Assembly (NCBI GenBank): GCA_028289125.1
Contig: JAQGGZ010000004.1
Coordinates: 1-64,000, forward strand
Length of the DNA: 64,000 bases
DNA from: Candidatus Saccharimonadota bacterium
GTDB taxonomy: Bacteria; Patescibacteriota; Saccharimonadia; Saccharimonadales; UBA4665
Reading direction: 5' to 3'
The notes below the pieces were generated by a model. It did no database searches. It saw only the letters and a list, made by a program, of their open reading frames with translations, and was not told the DNA's origin. Positions 23,590 to 31,354 of the stretch are shown one piece after another (position 1 is the stretch's first letter; the number at the start of each line of letters is the position of its first letter). Position numbers and translations under genes: made by a program.

Positions 23590-25238
23590 AAAAGGCAGCA
23601 ATTTATATGCGTGTCAGTACGGCACATCAGGAAGAAGAACAAACAATCGGAAATCAAAAAATGGAAATCATGGAGCGTGTCGGTAAAGACACCAACGTGA
23701 CACTAATAACAGATTATGAGTACAAGGACGAGGGTTGGAGTGGAGCGATTATCGAACGCCCTGACCTTGACCGTATGCGTTCTGACGCTCGTGAGGGTAA
23801 GTTTGAAGTCTTGTACGTCTATGACCGTGGACGCTTGTCTCGTAAGTTCGTACACCAAGAAATCATCTTGGAAGAACTGCGTGAATGCGGAATTGAGTGC
23901 ATAAGCCTCCATGACATTAACGGCCAAACGACCGAAGAAGTGCTTATGGGTAGCGTCATGGGTATCTTCCATGAGTACGAGCGTGTCAAAATCACGGAGC
24001 GTATGCGTATCGGTAAGGTGCGTAAAGTCCGTGAGAACAAAAAACTGCTTGGCTATAACCCTAAGTATGGTTACGACTACTACCGCCGCATAAAAGCGGG
24101 TCCTGACGCACGGGACGGGTACTTTGAAATCAACAAGCAACAGGCAAAAGTCGTCAAGCAGATATTTGAGTGGATCGCCGCAGGAGTATCTAAGCACGAA
24201 GTGAAACGTAAATTATTTCAAATGGGTATTGCCCCACCCAAGGGCAAACGTGACCAGTGGAGTGGAGGGACATTAGACCGCATGGTGTGTGACACTACCT
24301 ACATGGGTGACCACTACTACAACAAGAGCGAGAGTGTTCCAACCAAGAACCCTCGCAATCCAGAACAAAAGTACCGTAAGGTTACTAAAGGCAGCCGTAA
24401 GCACCGTCCTAAAGAAGAATGGTTTCATGTTGCGGTGCCCGCTATCGTTAGCACTGACCTGTTTCATAAGGTTCAAGTGCAGCTTGAGAAGAACAAGCGT
24501 ACAAACACTCGTAATAACAGCGTAAACAGTTACCTTGTAGGGGGTTTAATCGAGTGTGTCTGCGGCAAAGCTCGTACTGGTGATCCAGTAAGTAATGGCA
24601 GCTCGTATTATCGTTGCACGGATCGTTTGAGCAAGTTCCCTCTTGAGCGTGAATGTCATGAACATGGTATCAACGTACCAGTGTTCGACGCACTGGTATG
24701 GCGTAACATCAAAGAGTTGCTTCTTAACCCTCAATTGGTAGCTGCACAGGCTCAACGTCGCAAAGCCACTTCCCCACTGCAAAACCAGTTAGACGCACTT
24801 CACAAGTCGCTCAAGAAGCTAGACGATGAGCAGTACCGCTATGATAAAGCCTACGGTCAGAACGTAATGTCCGAACGCCGCTATAAGACTGTAATGAATG
24901 AGCTAAACGATAAGCGTGAAGCAATCGTGTCTGAAATCAACGCCCTAGAGGACGAAATGGTCAATCAAAAGCCCATAACCGTTGAACAATACTTTGACGG
25001 AACGATAAAACGTATCGAAAACTTGAGTTTTACAGAGAAGAAAGCGATAATTAAGAAAGTAATCACTAAGATTGTAGCCACAAAACAAGAGATTAGCATT
25101 TGGGGACGTATACCGTTGCTGGCTACACCTACTAGTGAAACTATAAATAATAATGAAAGTTCAATTTATGCAAACTATCTGGAAAATGAACATGAGGTTG
25201 GGTTAAATGTTAAGCATTGGCATAGTCGGCCTTCCTAA
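23586..25238 (+). CDS. Large serine recombinase (integrase)
   Basis: 550 residues. N-terminal resolvase domain (about 1-150) with nucleophile Ser in IYMRVSTAHQ, then RGRLSRK and MGSVMGIFHEYERVKITERM. The recombinase domain (about 165-270) includes WIAAGVSKHEVKRKLFQMGI. A zinc-ribbon region (about 310-365) holds ECVCGKAR, YYRCTD and ECHEHG cysteines, followed by a coiled-coil (about 390-460). It would integrate or excise the element by att recombination. The last 10 codons lie in the ychF coding region in another frame, which marks the junction of element and host gene. Typical length for a phage or integrative-element serine integrase. Confidence 0.92.
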   Translation: MKKAAIYMRVSTAHQEEEQTIGNQKMEIMERVGKDTNVTLITDYEYKDEGWSGAIIERPDLDRMRSDAREGKFEVLYVYDRGRLSRKFVHQEIILEELRECGIECISLHDINGQTTEEVLMGSVMGIFHEYERVKITERMRIGKVRKVRENKKLLGYNPKYGYDYYRRIKAGPDARDGYFEINKQQAKVVKQIFEWIAAGVSKHEVKRKLFQMGIAPPKGKRDQWSGGTLDRMVCDTTYMGDHYYNKSESVPTKNPRNPEQKYRKVTKGSRKHRPKEEWFHVAVPAIVSTDLFHKVQVQLEKNKRTNTRNNSVNSYLVGGLIECVCGKARTGDPVSNGSSYYRCTDRLSKFPLERECHEHGINVPVFDALVWRNIKELLLNPQLVAAQAQRRKATSPLQNQLDALHKSLKKLDDEQYRYDKAYGQNVMSERRYKTVMNELNDKREAIVSEINALEDEMVNQKPITVEQYFDGTIKRIENLSFTEKKAIIKKVITKIVATKQEISIWGRIPLLATPTSETINNNESSIYANYLENEHEVGLNVKHWHSRPS

Positions 25239-26286
25239 CGTCGGCAAATCCACCCTTTTCAATGCCCTGACCGGCAGTAATATCCTGGCCGCCAACTATC
25301 CTTTCGCGACCATCGAACCCAACACCGGCGTCGTGCCCGTCACTGACACCCGACTGGAAAAACTGGCTGCCTTATATGAGACCGACAAGATCGTACCGGC
25401 GACCGTCAATTTCATCGACATCGCCGGCCTGGTCGCCGGCGCCAGTCAAGGCGAAGGTCTGGGCAACCAGTTCCTCAGCCACATCCGTTCTACCAACGCT
25501 ATCATCCAGGTAGTCCGTGGCTTTTCTGACCCGAACGTCATCCACGTCAGCGAACAAGCCGATCCGGAACAGGACATCAGCATCATCAACACCGAGCTGG
25601 TACTTGCCGATTTACAAACCGTCACCAATCGCCAGCCCAAACTTGAAAAAGAAGCCCGGGCTAACCCGAAGCTGAAGCCCGAACTCGATGCGCTGGTGGC
25701 CATCCGTCAACTGCTCGATGCCGGTACCCCGCTCTGGAACCAACCAGGCATCGTACCGGATACATTGCAGGATCTCCACCTTATCACCGCCAAGCCAATC
25801 ATTTATTTGTTCAACCTCGACGAAGCTGGCCTGGTAGAGACAGCCCTGCAGGACAACCTGAAACAATTAGTTGCCCCGGCGCAATGCCTCTTCGTCTGCG
25901 CAAAGCTCGAAGATGAACTCAAAAGTCTCGATACCGAGGATGCGAATGAATTACTAGCCAGCTATGGTCAGTCTGAATCAGGACTGCTTAAAGTCATCCA
26001 TGCCGCCTATCAGACACTCGGTCTGCAAAGTTACCTCACGGCTGGCAAGCAGGAAGTGCGGGCCTGGACAATTCCAATCGGTTCCACCGCTCCGCAGGCC
26101 GCCGGCGTCATCCATGGAGATTTTGAGCGTGGTTTCATCGCCGCCGAAGTAGTCAGCAGCGCCGACCTGCTCGCGGCTGGGTCCCTACCGCAAGCCCGGG
26201 CGGCCGGCAAGGTCCGGACCGAAGGCAAAGCCTACATCATGCAACCCGATGATGTGGTCGAGTTCAAGTTCAACGTCAAGAGATAG
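25207..26286 (+). CDS. ychF: Redox-regulated ATPase YchF/Obg-family
   Basis: 359 residues, the usual length. IGIVGLPNVGKSTLFNALTG is the P-loop, DIAGLVAGASQGEGLGNQFL the G3/switch region, and FNLDE replaces the NKxD specificity motif as in YchF, which prefers ATP. A coiled-coil (about 125-200) and C-terminal TGS domain (about 275-357) are present. YchF binds ribosomes and modulates stress and translation start. No -10 box lies at the usual distance: the upstream sequence is the recombinase gene, with GAGG nine bases before ATG. The element has apparently replaced the native promoter, so ychF is now co-transcribed with or near the recombinase. Confidence 0.95.
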   Translation: MLSIGIVGLPNVGKSTLFNALTGSNILAANYPFATIEPNTGVVPVTDTRLEKLAALYETDKIVPATVNFIDIAGLVAGASQGEGLGNQFLSHIRSTNAIIQVVRGFSDPNVIHVSEQADPEQDISIINTELVLADLQTVTNRQPKLEKEARANPKLKPELDALVAIRQLLDAGTPLWNQPGIVPDTLQDLHLITAKPIIYLFNLDEAGLVETALQDNLKQLVAPAQCLFVCAKLEDELKSLDTEDANELLASYGQSESGLLKVIHAAYQTLGLQSYLTAGKQEVRAWTIPIGSTAPQAAGVIHGDFERGFIAAEVVSSADLLAAGSLPQARAAGKVRTEGKAYIMQPDDVVEFKFNVKR

Positions 26287-26287
26287 C

Positions 26288-26992
26288 TCAGGTACGGTAC
26301 GGACGTCGTGGTAACGGCAACTTGTACCGGCTCAGCCCCGGCGGAAGCTGGCTGAAAACCACTGCCCGTGGCCCGATATAGCGGGCTATCTGTAGTGCTA
26401 CCTGGTGGCGGAAGCCGTCAAAACTGTCGTTATTGTTCATATGATCTGTCGCCATACGCTGCAAAGCAGGCTGTTGCTGCTGATGCTCTCGTAGTGGAGG
26501 CGCCTGCTGATAAGACTGCTGGGGTTGATGGGTCCGGTGCTGCAGCTCTTCTTCGATTTCCTCGGCCACCTTCATCTGGGCCCTCTCGGTCTCTGTCCGG
26601 CGGTGGCGAAGTTCGGTCACGCGCTGCTGAATATGGCTCATGATCAGGCGCAAGCGGTGCGGACTATAAGCGGTGAACTGGAGGGTCTTGACCCCCGTCA
26701 TTATCTGCAAGGTCGAATCGAGGAGACGCCGACTGAAATTGAGGTCGGAAATCATATCGAAACGGATATCCTCAATCGTGAGGTACATCGGTTTCTTATC
26801 GACCAGTAACACCCGCTGGTCGGTGGCACAGAGCAGCGCAAAGCCACCTTCATACGTACCGTTAACGCACTGGGCGATTTTCTCGTCCGGCATGAGAATC
26901 TTACTGAGCTCGATTATTTCAGGTCGACCCCAGAACTTAAAATTACAGCCGATTTGCTTGAGCTGTCGCTCGACATCTTTTACACCGACCAT
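26288..26992 (-). CDS. PH-like domain protein with Gln/His-rich tail
   Basis: 234 residues. Residues about 25-125 fit a short bacterial PH domain (bPH_4-like): EKIAQCVNGTYEGGFALLCA, TDQRVLLVDKKPMYLTIEDI and FDMISDLNF with a final strand and helix. A long helical or coiled segment with many Gln, Glu, Arg and His follows (about 125-190). No membrane helix. Such domains occur in proteins of unknown role, perhaps binding other proteins at the membrane. Good GGAGGAG ribosome-binding site. Convergent with ychF, stops almost touching. Confidence 0.6.
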   Translation of the reverse strand: MVGVKDVERQLKQIGCNFKFWGRPEIIELSKILMPDEKIAQCVNGTYEGGFALLCATDQRVLLVDKKPMYLTIEDIRFDMISDLNFSRRLLDSTLQIMTGVKTLQFTAYSPHRLRLIMSHIQQRVTELRHRRTETERAQMKVAEEIEEELQHRTHQPQQSYQQAPPLREHQQQQPALQRMATDHMNNNDSFDGFRHQVALQIARYIGPRAVVFSQLPPGLSRYKLPLPRRPYRT

Positions 26993-27100
26993 CGTGACTC
27001 CTCCTCTGCACCACTGGCGTTTGACGGACTATGGTGTAATCCTATCGTGGTATCTTCATCATATACCTAGTTATCTGAACCCGCGGTTAAGTTGCTCACG

Positions 27101-27122
27101 GTGATTTTGAGATAAATATCAC
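27101..27122. promoter_or_regulatory. Candidate operator for the CRP/FNR-type regulator
   Basis: GTGAT and ATCAC half sites separated by 12 bases, inside a TTTTGAGATAAAT context resembling CRP/FNR boxes but with wider spacing. It lies over the -35 region of the regulator gene, so autoregulation is possible. Confidence 0.3.
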
Positions 27123-27134
27123 AAAAAATAGCTA

Positions 27135-27143
27135 TGGTATACT
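27135..27143 (+). promoter_or_regulatory. Extended -10 promoter of the CRP/FNR-type gene
   Basis: TGGTATACT, six bases before ATG 27150; leaderless mRNA predicted. Confidence 0.7.
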
Positions 27144-27149
27144 TACGGT

Positions 27150-27803
27150 ATGTTAGCTAGCAAAGTCCAACTGGCTGCATTCCATGATTTTTTTGCGGAG
27201 CACGGGTCACACCTGCAATACCGGAAGAACGACTTCATAATTCGTCCTGGCGAGACCCCTTCAGGGGTCTTTTTTATAACTGACGGCCTGGTCAAGGCCT
27301 ACGACATCACGAAATACGGCGAAGAAAACCTGCTGATCGTACGCCGCCCCAACGAAATATTCCCGCTGATCTGGGCCGCTAACGGCCAGGACCGACACAT
27401 CATTTATCAGGCGCTGTCGCCAGCCTCAGTCCTGCAGGTCACGCGCACCCAGTTCGTCGACTACATCCATAGCAGTCCTGATGCCATGGTTCCCCTGCTT
27501 GATATCACTATCGAGATGTACCGTATCCACAGTGAGCGTATACTCAACCTGGAATATCGAAGTGTGCGGGAACGACTTATATCTTTCCTGATTACCATGT
27601 CGCAGCGCTTCGGCCGGGTGACTGATACCGGCACGCTTATTGACGTCCCCTTGCGGCACCAGGACATCGCCAGTTCGATCAACGCTACCCGCGAAACGAC
27701 CAGCCGTGAGCTGGCCGGCTTGGAACGCAAGGGCTGGCTGACGACGAGTCAGTCATGCATCACCCTATTGGACCTCGACGCGTTAAAAACGTCGTTACGC
27801 TAA
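27150..27803 (+). CDS. CRP/FNR-family transcriptional regulator
   Basis: 217 residues. Residues about 15-115 form a cyclic-nucleotide-binding-like beta roll (FIIRPGETPSGVFFITDGLVK). The dimerisation helix lies about 120-145 and the HTH_CRP domain about 160-215, with LRHQDIASSINATRETTSRE as the recognition helix-turn-helix. The phosphate-binding cassette of true cAMP receptors (RSAT/S) is not evident and no N-terminal cysteine cluster exists, so the ligand is unknown. The family senses metabolites, redox or gases. Overlaps the convergent next gene by 4 bases. Confidence 0.85.
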   Translation: MLASKVQLAAFHDFFAEHGSHLQYRKNDFIIRPGETPSGVFFITDGLVKAYDITKYGEENLLIVRRPNEIFPLIWAANGQDRHIIYQALSPASVLQVTRTQFVDYIHSSPDAMVPLLDITIEMYRIHSERILNLEYRSVRERLISFLITMSQRFGRVTDTGTLIDVPLRHQDIASSINATRETTSRELAGLERKGWLTTSQSCITLLDLDALKTSLR

Positions 27804-28456
27804 CGCCACTTCAGGATTATTTCTTCAAGCGTCTTCACGATCGTCGCGTGGTCAGGCACGTCCTTCTGGTCATAATAATGCTCTTTGGGCAGCCCGCTGT
27901 CGATGACGTTAAGGCAGAATATCTCATCGGCTAGGACATGCATACGGTCGACCGCCTGTACGGTGGCGACAGGTGTGGCGACGATTACCTTGGTGGTGCG
28001 GACCGGCTTGAGGAAAGCGAACGCCAGATCAAGGCTCATGGGATCCATCAGTCCGTCACTGACGAGAATCACGTTATGACCGCGCAACATGTCCTTTCGG
28101 ATCAAGCCGCCGCTACCGAGCAGCTCGTTCATATGGTGCATCTTCTGCAACTTCTCTTGCTCAAGGTACCCGTAATACTCGCTGACGTACTCTTCGATTT
28201 CGATGTGTGAAAGCGTGCTGTTATACGTGAAGCTGCCGTCCTGGCCGATGCCACCTATGGCCAAAGTTTCCATAGGTAGGTTTATCTGGTCGGCGAGCAA
28301 CATTGAAAGAGACGTGTGCAAGTGGGCGGCAATTTGCGCACCGATCATCACCCCCCCGTCATCAAGCGCGATGGTAGCGGAGTTTTCAAAACGGTATTTT
28401 GTGGCAAGCTGCTCGGCTAATAACTGACCGGCCTCCACCCGACTACTGAAATACAT
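27800..28456 (-). CDS. Phosphoribosyltransferase-fold protein with altered PRPP loop
   Basis: 218 residues. It starts like phosphoribosyltransferase-domain proteins (FSSRVEAGQLLAEQLATKY, then strand and ALDDGGVMIGAQIA). The PRPP-binding strand is present as HNVILVSDGLMDPMSLDLAF, but the signature DD-G-x-A/T-T-G is degraded to SDGLMDPMS, so PRPP transfer is doubtful. A central helical insertion (about 80-125) is like that in the ComF/YhfE type. Possibly a regulatory or inactive member. Leaderless start predicted. Confidence 0.6.
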   Translation of the reverse strand: MYFSSRVEAGQLLAEQLATKYRFENSATIALDDGGVMIGAQIAAHLHTSLSMLLADQINLPMETLAIGGIGQDGSFTYNSTLSHIEIEEYVSEYYGYLEQEKLQKMHHMNELLGSGGLIRKDMLRGHNVILVSDGLMDPMSLDLAFAFLKPVRTTKVIVATPVATVQAVDRMHVLADEIFCLNVIDSGLPKEHYYDQKDVPDHATIVKTLEEIILKWR

Positions 28457-28464
28457 GTGCTGTT

Positions 28465-28473
28465 ATTCTACCA
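28465..28473 (-). promoter_or_regulatory. Extended -10 promoter of the phosphoribosyltransferase-like gene
   Basis: Minus strand TGGTAGAAT, eight bases before ATG 28456. Confidence 0.55.
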
Positions 28474-28476
28474 TTC

Positions 28477-29199
28477 TTATGGTTGGATGACCCGTAGTTT
28501 ATAGAAGCGTTCCTGATTGCCTTTAGCCCCGGCGACTCCCGAATCGGCTTTGGCTATGATTTTGAAATGGCCCACCGCCCATAGTTCAAAATCCTTGAGG
28601 ATTTCGCGCCGCATCTTGTCATTTTTGATGACACCCTTATGTTTGAGGTTGCTGTTACGGGCTTCGAACTGAGGCTTCACCATGGCTATGATATCGGTGC
28701 CGACCTCGAGGAGGCTGGCGACGTGTGGCAGGATTTCGCGTAAGCTGATGAACGACACGTCACCAACCACCAGATGTATCGGTTGGTCGGTGGTGAAGTC
28801 TCGGATATCAGTTTTTTCGTGCAACTCGATGCGTTGGTCGAGGCGAAGGCTCGGGTGGAGCTGTTCGGTGCCTACTTCGACGGCGATCACCTTGGCGGCG
28901 CCATGTTTGAGGGCGTATTCGGTGAACCCACCGGTCGAGCTCCCGACGTCTAGGACGGTCTTGCCGGTGAAATCGATGTACAGCTCGTCGGCGGCACTCT
29001 TCAGCTTCAAGGCGGCACGGCTGACATATTGTTCGGTCGCCATAAGTTTTATCTTGTCAGCTTCGCCGACCAGCGTACCGGCCTTGGTAACCGGTTTATT
29101 GTTGACGGTTACCTGCCCCAGCTTGATGTAACTCTCGGCCTGGCTGCGGCTTGATACCAGCTCGTTACTGACCAACCAGACATCGAGACGCTGTTTCAT
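28477..29199 (-). CDS. tlyA: TlyA-family 2'-O-ribose rRNA methyltransferase
   Basis: 240 residues. N-terminal S4 RNA-binding domain (about 1-60, RLDVWLVSNELVSSRSQAES), then an RrmJ/FtsJ-type methyltransferase with SAM motif TVLDVGSSTGGFTEYAL (near 83), the conserved KVIAVEVGTEQLHP, and MVKPQFEAR. In Actinobacteria TlyA methylates 16S and 23S rRNA cytidines; older annotations call it hemolysin. ATG follows directly after the efp stop (TAGATG), so the genes are coupled in a translation-related operon. Confidence 0.92.
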   Translation of the reverse strand: MKQRLDVWLVSNELVSSRSQAESYIKLGQVTVNNKPVTKAGTLVGEADKIKLMATEQYVSRAALKLKSAADELYIDFTGKTVLDVGSSTGGFTEYALKHGAAKVIAVEVGTEQLHPSLRLDQRIELHEKTDIRDFTTDQPIHLVVGDVSFISLREILPHVASLLEVGTDIIAMVKPQFEARNSNLKHKGVIKNDKMRREILKDFELWAVGHFKIIAKADSGVAGAKGNQERFYKLRVIQP

Positions 29200-29766
29200 C
29201 TAACCCTTGACTCGTTCGCGGTACGCCCCGGTGGCAGTGTCGACCGATACGATGTCACCCTGCTTGATGAAAGCCGGCACCCGGATGTTGATGCCCGTTT
29301 CGAGCGTAGCTTCTTTTTGGATGCTGCTGGTGGTGTCACCTTTGACGGCATTCTCGGTATATGTCACTTCGAGGGCAACGTTCTTAGGAAGTTCGACGTT
29401 GATGGCCCGGTCGTCAAAGAATTGCAGCTGGACCTGATCGCCTTCTTTTAAATAGCCGGCACCGTCACCGACGAGTTCGCTTGAAATTTCAAACTGCTCG
29501 AACGTGTCACCGTTCATGAAGTAGAAGATCACGCCGTCATTGTAGAGATACTGGACCGACTGGTTGGTGACGTCAGCGGTTTCTAGCTGTTCGTTACCCT
29601 TGAAAGTCTTTTCCAGTACTTTGCCGTCAATCAGGCTTTTGATACGGACGTTGACGATCGAACCGCCCCGCCCCATTACCTTTTGGGAATATTCGACGAC
29701 GCGAAACGGCTCGCCTTCCATCTGGAACAGCGTGCCTTTCTTAAGATTGGTAATACTGAGGGCCAT
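29200..29766 (-). CDS. efp: Elongation factor P
   Basis: 188 residues, the normal length with three beta-barrel domains. It enters stalled ribosomes between P and E sites and relieves arrest at polyproline. Domain I starts SITNLKKGTLFQMEGEPFRV; the tip loop reads VMGRGGS, so the residue that is Lys34 in E. coli is Arg (residue 33) here. In other bacteria such an Arg can be rhamnosylated by EarP, but no earP is in the window. Domain III ends VDTATGAYRERVKG, family-typical. AAAGGAG precedes ATG. The surface protein at 18.7 kb with NPP repeats would be a natural client, by inference. Confidence 0.95.
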   Translation of the reverse strand: MALSITNLKKGTLFQMEGEPFRVVEYSQKVMGRGGSIVNVRIKSLIDGKVLEKTFKGNEQLETADVTNQSVQYLYNDGVIFYFMNGDTFEQFEISSELVGDGAGYLKEGDQVQLQFFDDRAINVELPKNVALEVTYTENAVKGDTTSSIQKEATLETGINIRVPAFIKQGDIVSVDTATGAYRERVKG

Positions 29767-29777
29767 AGGCGACTCCT

Positions 29778-30110
29778 TTACTGTAGATTAACGATGATCT
29801 GCTCGATCTTGGCGGTCAGCTGGGCGACGTCGGCCGCTCCGAAGACGTTCTGCTCGCTCAGGGCCAGAATAGAGCTGCGCAGTACCTCCAACCGCTCTAT
29901 GGCGGCTTTGGCGTTGTCGAGCTGCTCCTGACGCGTCTCAGACAGCTCATAGTCGCGAGTGTCGAGTCGGGCGTCGACGATATCACGGCGGATACCGATG
30001 ACGAGTCGTCGCTCGCGGGCAGCCATATCGCTGACGTCGTAGTGCATCAGCTGTCCGTTCAACTGGGATTCCAGCTGTCTGATAAGTACGAAGGGTGAGG
30101 TCTGGGCCAT
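29778..30110 (-). CDS. Conserved-looking hypothetical helical protein
   Basis: 110 residues, predicted almost all helical, with MAARERRLVIGIRRDIVDAR in the middle and a coiled-coil-like second half (LDNAKAAIERLEVLRSSILA). No family recognised. Its ATG is six bases after an extended -10 box. It precedes efp and tlyA by 11 bases, so it is the first gene of that operon and may relate to translation. A cytoplasmic location is expected. Confidence 0.6.
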   Translation of the reverse strand: MAQTSPFVLIRQLESQLNGQLMHYDVSDMAARERRLVIGIRRDIVDARLDTRDYELSETRQEQLDNAKAAIERLEVLRSSILALSEQNVFGAADVAQLTAKIEQIIVNLQ

Positions 30111-30116
30111 CACCCT

Positions 30117-30125
30117 AATGTAGCA
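30117..30125 (-). promoter_or_regulatory. Extended -10 promoter of the efp-tlyA operon
   Basis: Minus strand TGCTACATT, then AGGGTG, then ATG 30110. Confidence 0.55.
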
Positions 30126-30132
30126 TGGGCGC

Positions 30133-30336
30133 TTAGTTGTTGGCTACGAACGGCAGCAAGGCGATGTGGCGGGCGCGCTTGATGGCGCTGCTGAGGCGAC
30201 GCTGCTGGCTTTCGGTCAGGCCGGTCTTCTTGCGGGTTTCGATCTGGCCGTAAACGTTGACGTAGCGCTGCAACGTCTTGAAGTCCTTGTAGTCAAAGAA
30301 GGCTACATCGGTCCGGTTCTTAAAAATCTTTGCCAT
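30133..30336 (-). CDS. rpsR: 30S ribosomal protein S18
   Basis: 67 residues. DYKDFKTLQRYVNVYGQIET and RRLSSAIKRARHIALLPF match bS18, which binds S6 on the 30S platform. No cysteine is present (many S18 have an N-terminal Cys or zinc-binding set). Last gene of the classical rpsF-ssb-rpsR operon. GGAG ribosome-binding site eight bases before ATG. Confidence 0.96.
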   Translation of the reverse strand: MAKIFKNRTDVAFFDYKDFKTLQRYVNVYGQIETRKKTGLTESQQRRLSSAIKRARHIALLPFVANN

Positions 30337-30347
30337 ATGGGTTCTCC

Positions 30348-30809
30348 TTAGAATGGAATGTCATCTAAATTAATTGGTTCGTCGCTGATGTCTTCGATGA
30401 CGACATCGTCTTTCTTGCCTTCGCGGCTTGGTGCCGACTTGGCTACGGCTGCCTGAGGGGCGCTACCGTCTTGATCGCGGTTGTCTAAGAATGTCACGTC
30501 GCTGGCCACAACTTCGAGCTTGCTGCGCTTCTGTCCGTCTTGTTCCCAGCTGCGGCTGCGCAGTGATCCCTGGACGATACAGCGGCGACCCTTACTGAGG
30601 TACTGAGCGACACGCTCGCCGAGCCCTGCCCACGCCGTGATGTCGACGTAGTCGGTCTCTTCGATCCACTGGTCCGACTTCGGATCCTTGTATGATCGGT
30701 TGAGGGCGAGGCTGAAGCTACAAACAGCGCTACCACCGGTAGTCTGGCGCAGTTCAGGATCGCGCGTTAAGTTCCCCATTAATGTGACCTGGTTAATGCT
30801 CCGTGCCAT
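30348..30809 (-). CDS. ssb: Single-stranded DNA-binding protein
   Basis: 153 residues. OB fold about 1-105 with INQVTLMGNLTRDPELRQT, WIEETDYVDITAWAGLGERV and KGRRCIVQGSLRSRSWEQDG. A flexible linker follows, then the acidic tip INLDDIPF that recruits replication and repair partners. It forms a tetramer on ssDNA. Encoded between rpsF and rpsR as in most bacteria. Confidence 0.97.
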   Translation of the reverse strand: MARSINQVTLMGNLTRDPELRQTTGGSAVCSFSLALNRSYKDPKSDQWIEETDYVDITAWAGLGERVAQYLSKGRRCIVQGSLRSRSWEQDGQKRSKLEVVASDVTFLDNRDQDGSAPQAAVAKSAPSREGKKDDVVIEDISDEPINLDDIPF

Positions 30810-30879
30810 AATTAGTACCCTTCCTTATTATTAGCTGAGAATATTCTTATATTATCGCAGCGGTCGGTGGGCCGCAAGC

Positions 30880-31260
30880 TTATTTTTCTGTTTCTTCGGT
30901 GCTGTCAGCAGCTTCACCGCGCTCAGCGGCCTTGCGGGCTTTTTCAGCTTTTTGGGCTTCAGCCTTGGCGATAGCTTTGAGGTCCGGCTTGGTAATCAGG
31001 AAACGGATGACCTCGTCTGTAATATTGAGGACAGCCTCAACCTTGATGACGTTCTCGGCCGGTAATTCGACCGTGTAAAACACGTAGATGGCGTGTTCGT
31101 TCTTATTGATAGCGTAAGCCAGCTTGCGCTTGCCCCAGTTATCAACGTTCTTGACGCTACCACCGTTGTCGGTAAAGATTTTCTCTACACGGCTGGTAGC
31201 CTTTTCCAGATCAATTTCCAGATCCGGGTGATACAATACGGCAATTTCGTATTGCTGCAT
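30880..31260 (-). CDS. rpsF: 30S ribosomal protein S6
   Basis: 126 residues. QYEIAVLYHPDLEID and VDNWGKRKLAYAINKNEHAIYV are diagnostic of bS6. A charged Lys/Glu/Ala-rich C-terminal extension (about 98-126) goes beyond the core of about 95. Forms a dimer with S18 on the platform. AAGGAGG ribosome-binding site five bases before ATG. A real leader of about 55 nt is present. Confidence 0.97.
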   Translation of the reverse strand: MQQYEIAVLYHPDLEIDLEKATSRVEKIFTDNGGSVKNVDNWGKRKLAYAINKNEHAIYVFYTVELPAENVIKVEAVLNITDEVIRFLITKPDLKAIAKAEAQKAEKARKAAERGEAADSTEETEK

Positions 31261-31279
31261 AAATGCCTCCTTTGGTTAT

Positions 31280-31305
31280 AGCCTGCACGCCTTACGCTGC
31301 AAGCT
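31280..31305 (-). promoter_or_regulatory. Leader hairpin of the rpsF operon
   Basis: AGCTTGCA pairs with TGCAGGCT (one G-U) around a 10-nt loop GCGTAAGGCG, about 20 bases before rpsF. It could be the S6:S18 autoregulatory site, but the hallmark CCG bulge is not obvious. Confidence 0.35.
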
Positions 31306-31322
31306 GAGTTGTTAGTAGTCAA

Positions 31323-31351
31323 ATTATACGAGATTTACCTCTGTTGGTCAA
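31323..31351 (-). promoter_or_regulatory. Sigma-70 promoter of rpsF-ssb-rpsR
   Basis: TTGACC, 17-base spacer, TATAAT on the minus strand: near-consensus. The start lies about 55 bases before ATG, in contrast to the leaderless genes. Confidence 0.75.
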
Positions 31352-31354
31352 TAG

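Larger units (their letters stand above)
19860..25206. mobile_element. Putative integrated defence element next to ychF
   Basis: An AT-richer block carrying a Shedu-type nuclease, a caspase/CHAT-like protein, an excisionase-like protein and a large serine recombinase. The recombinase ORF runs 32 bases into ychF, which indicates insertion at the ychF 5' end. The right edge is near 25200. The left edge is uncertain: the composition change lies near 19.82-19.9 kb, and no direct attachment-site repeat longer than about 6 bases was found by eye. Element nature is inferred from the recombinase, composition and junction. Confidence 0.5.

Noticed and set aside
23703-24197. 164-codon frame antisense to the serine recombinase
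   Set aside because: Overlaps the conserved resolvase domain on the other strand; no supporting signal.
19960-25215. TTAAGC shared near 19975 and at the ychF start as attachment-site repeat
   Set aside because: Only six bases, flanks differ, and such matches are expected by chance; element ends stay undefined.
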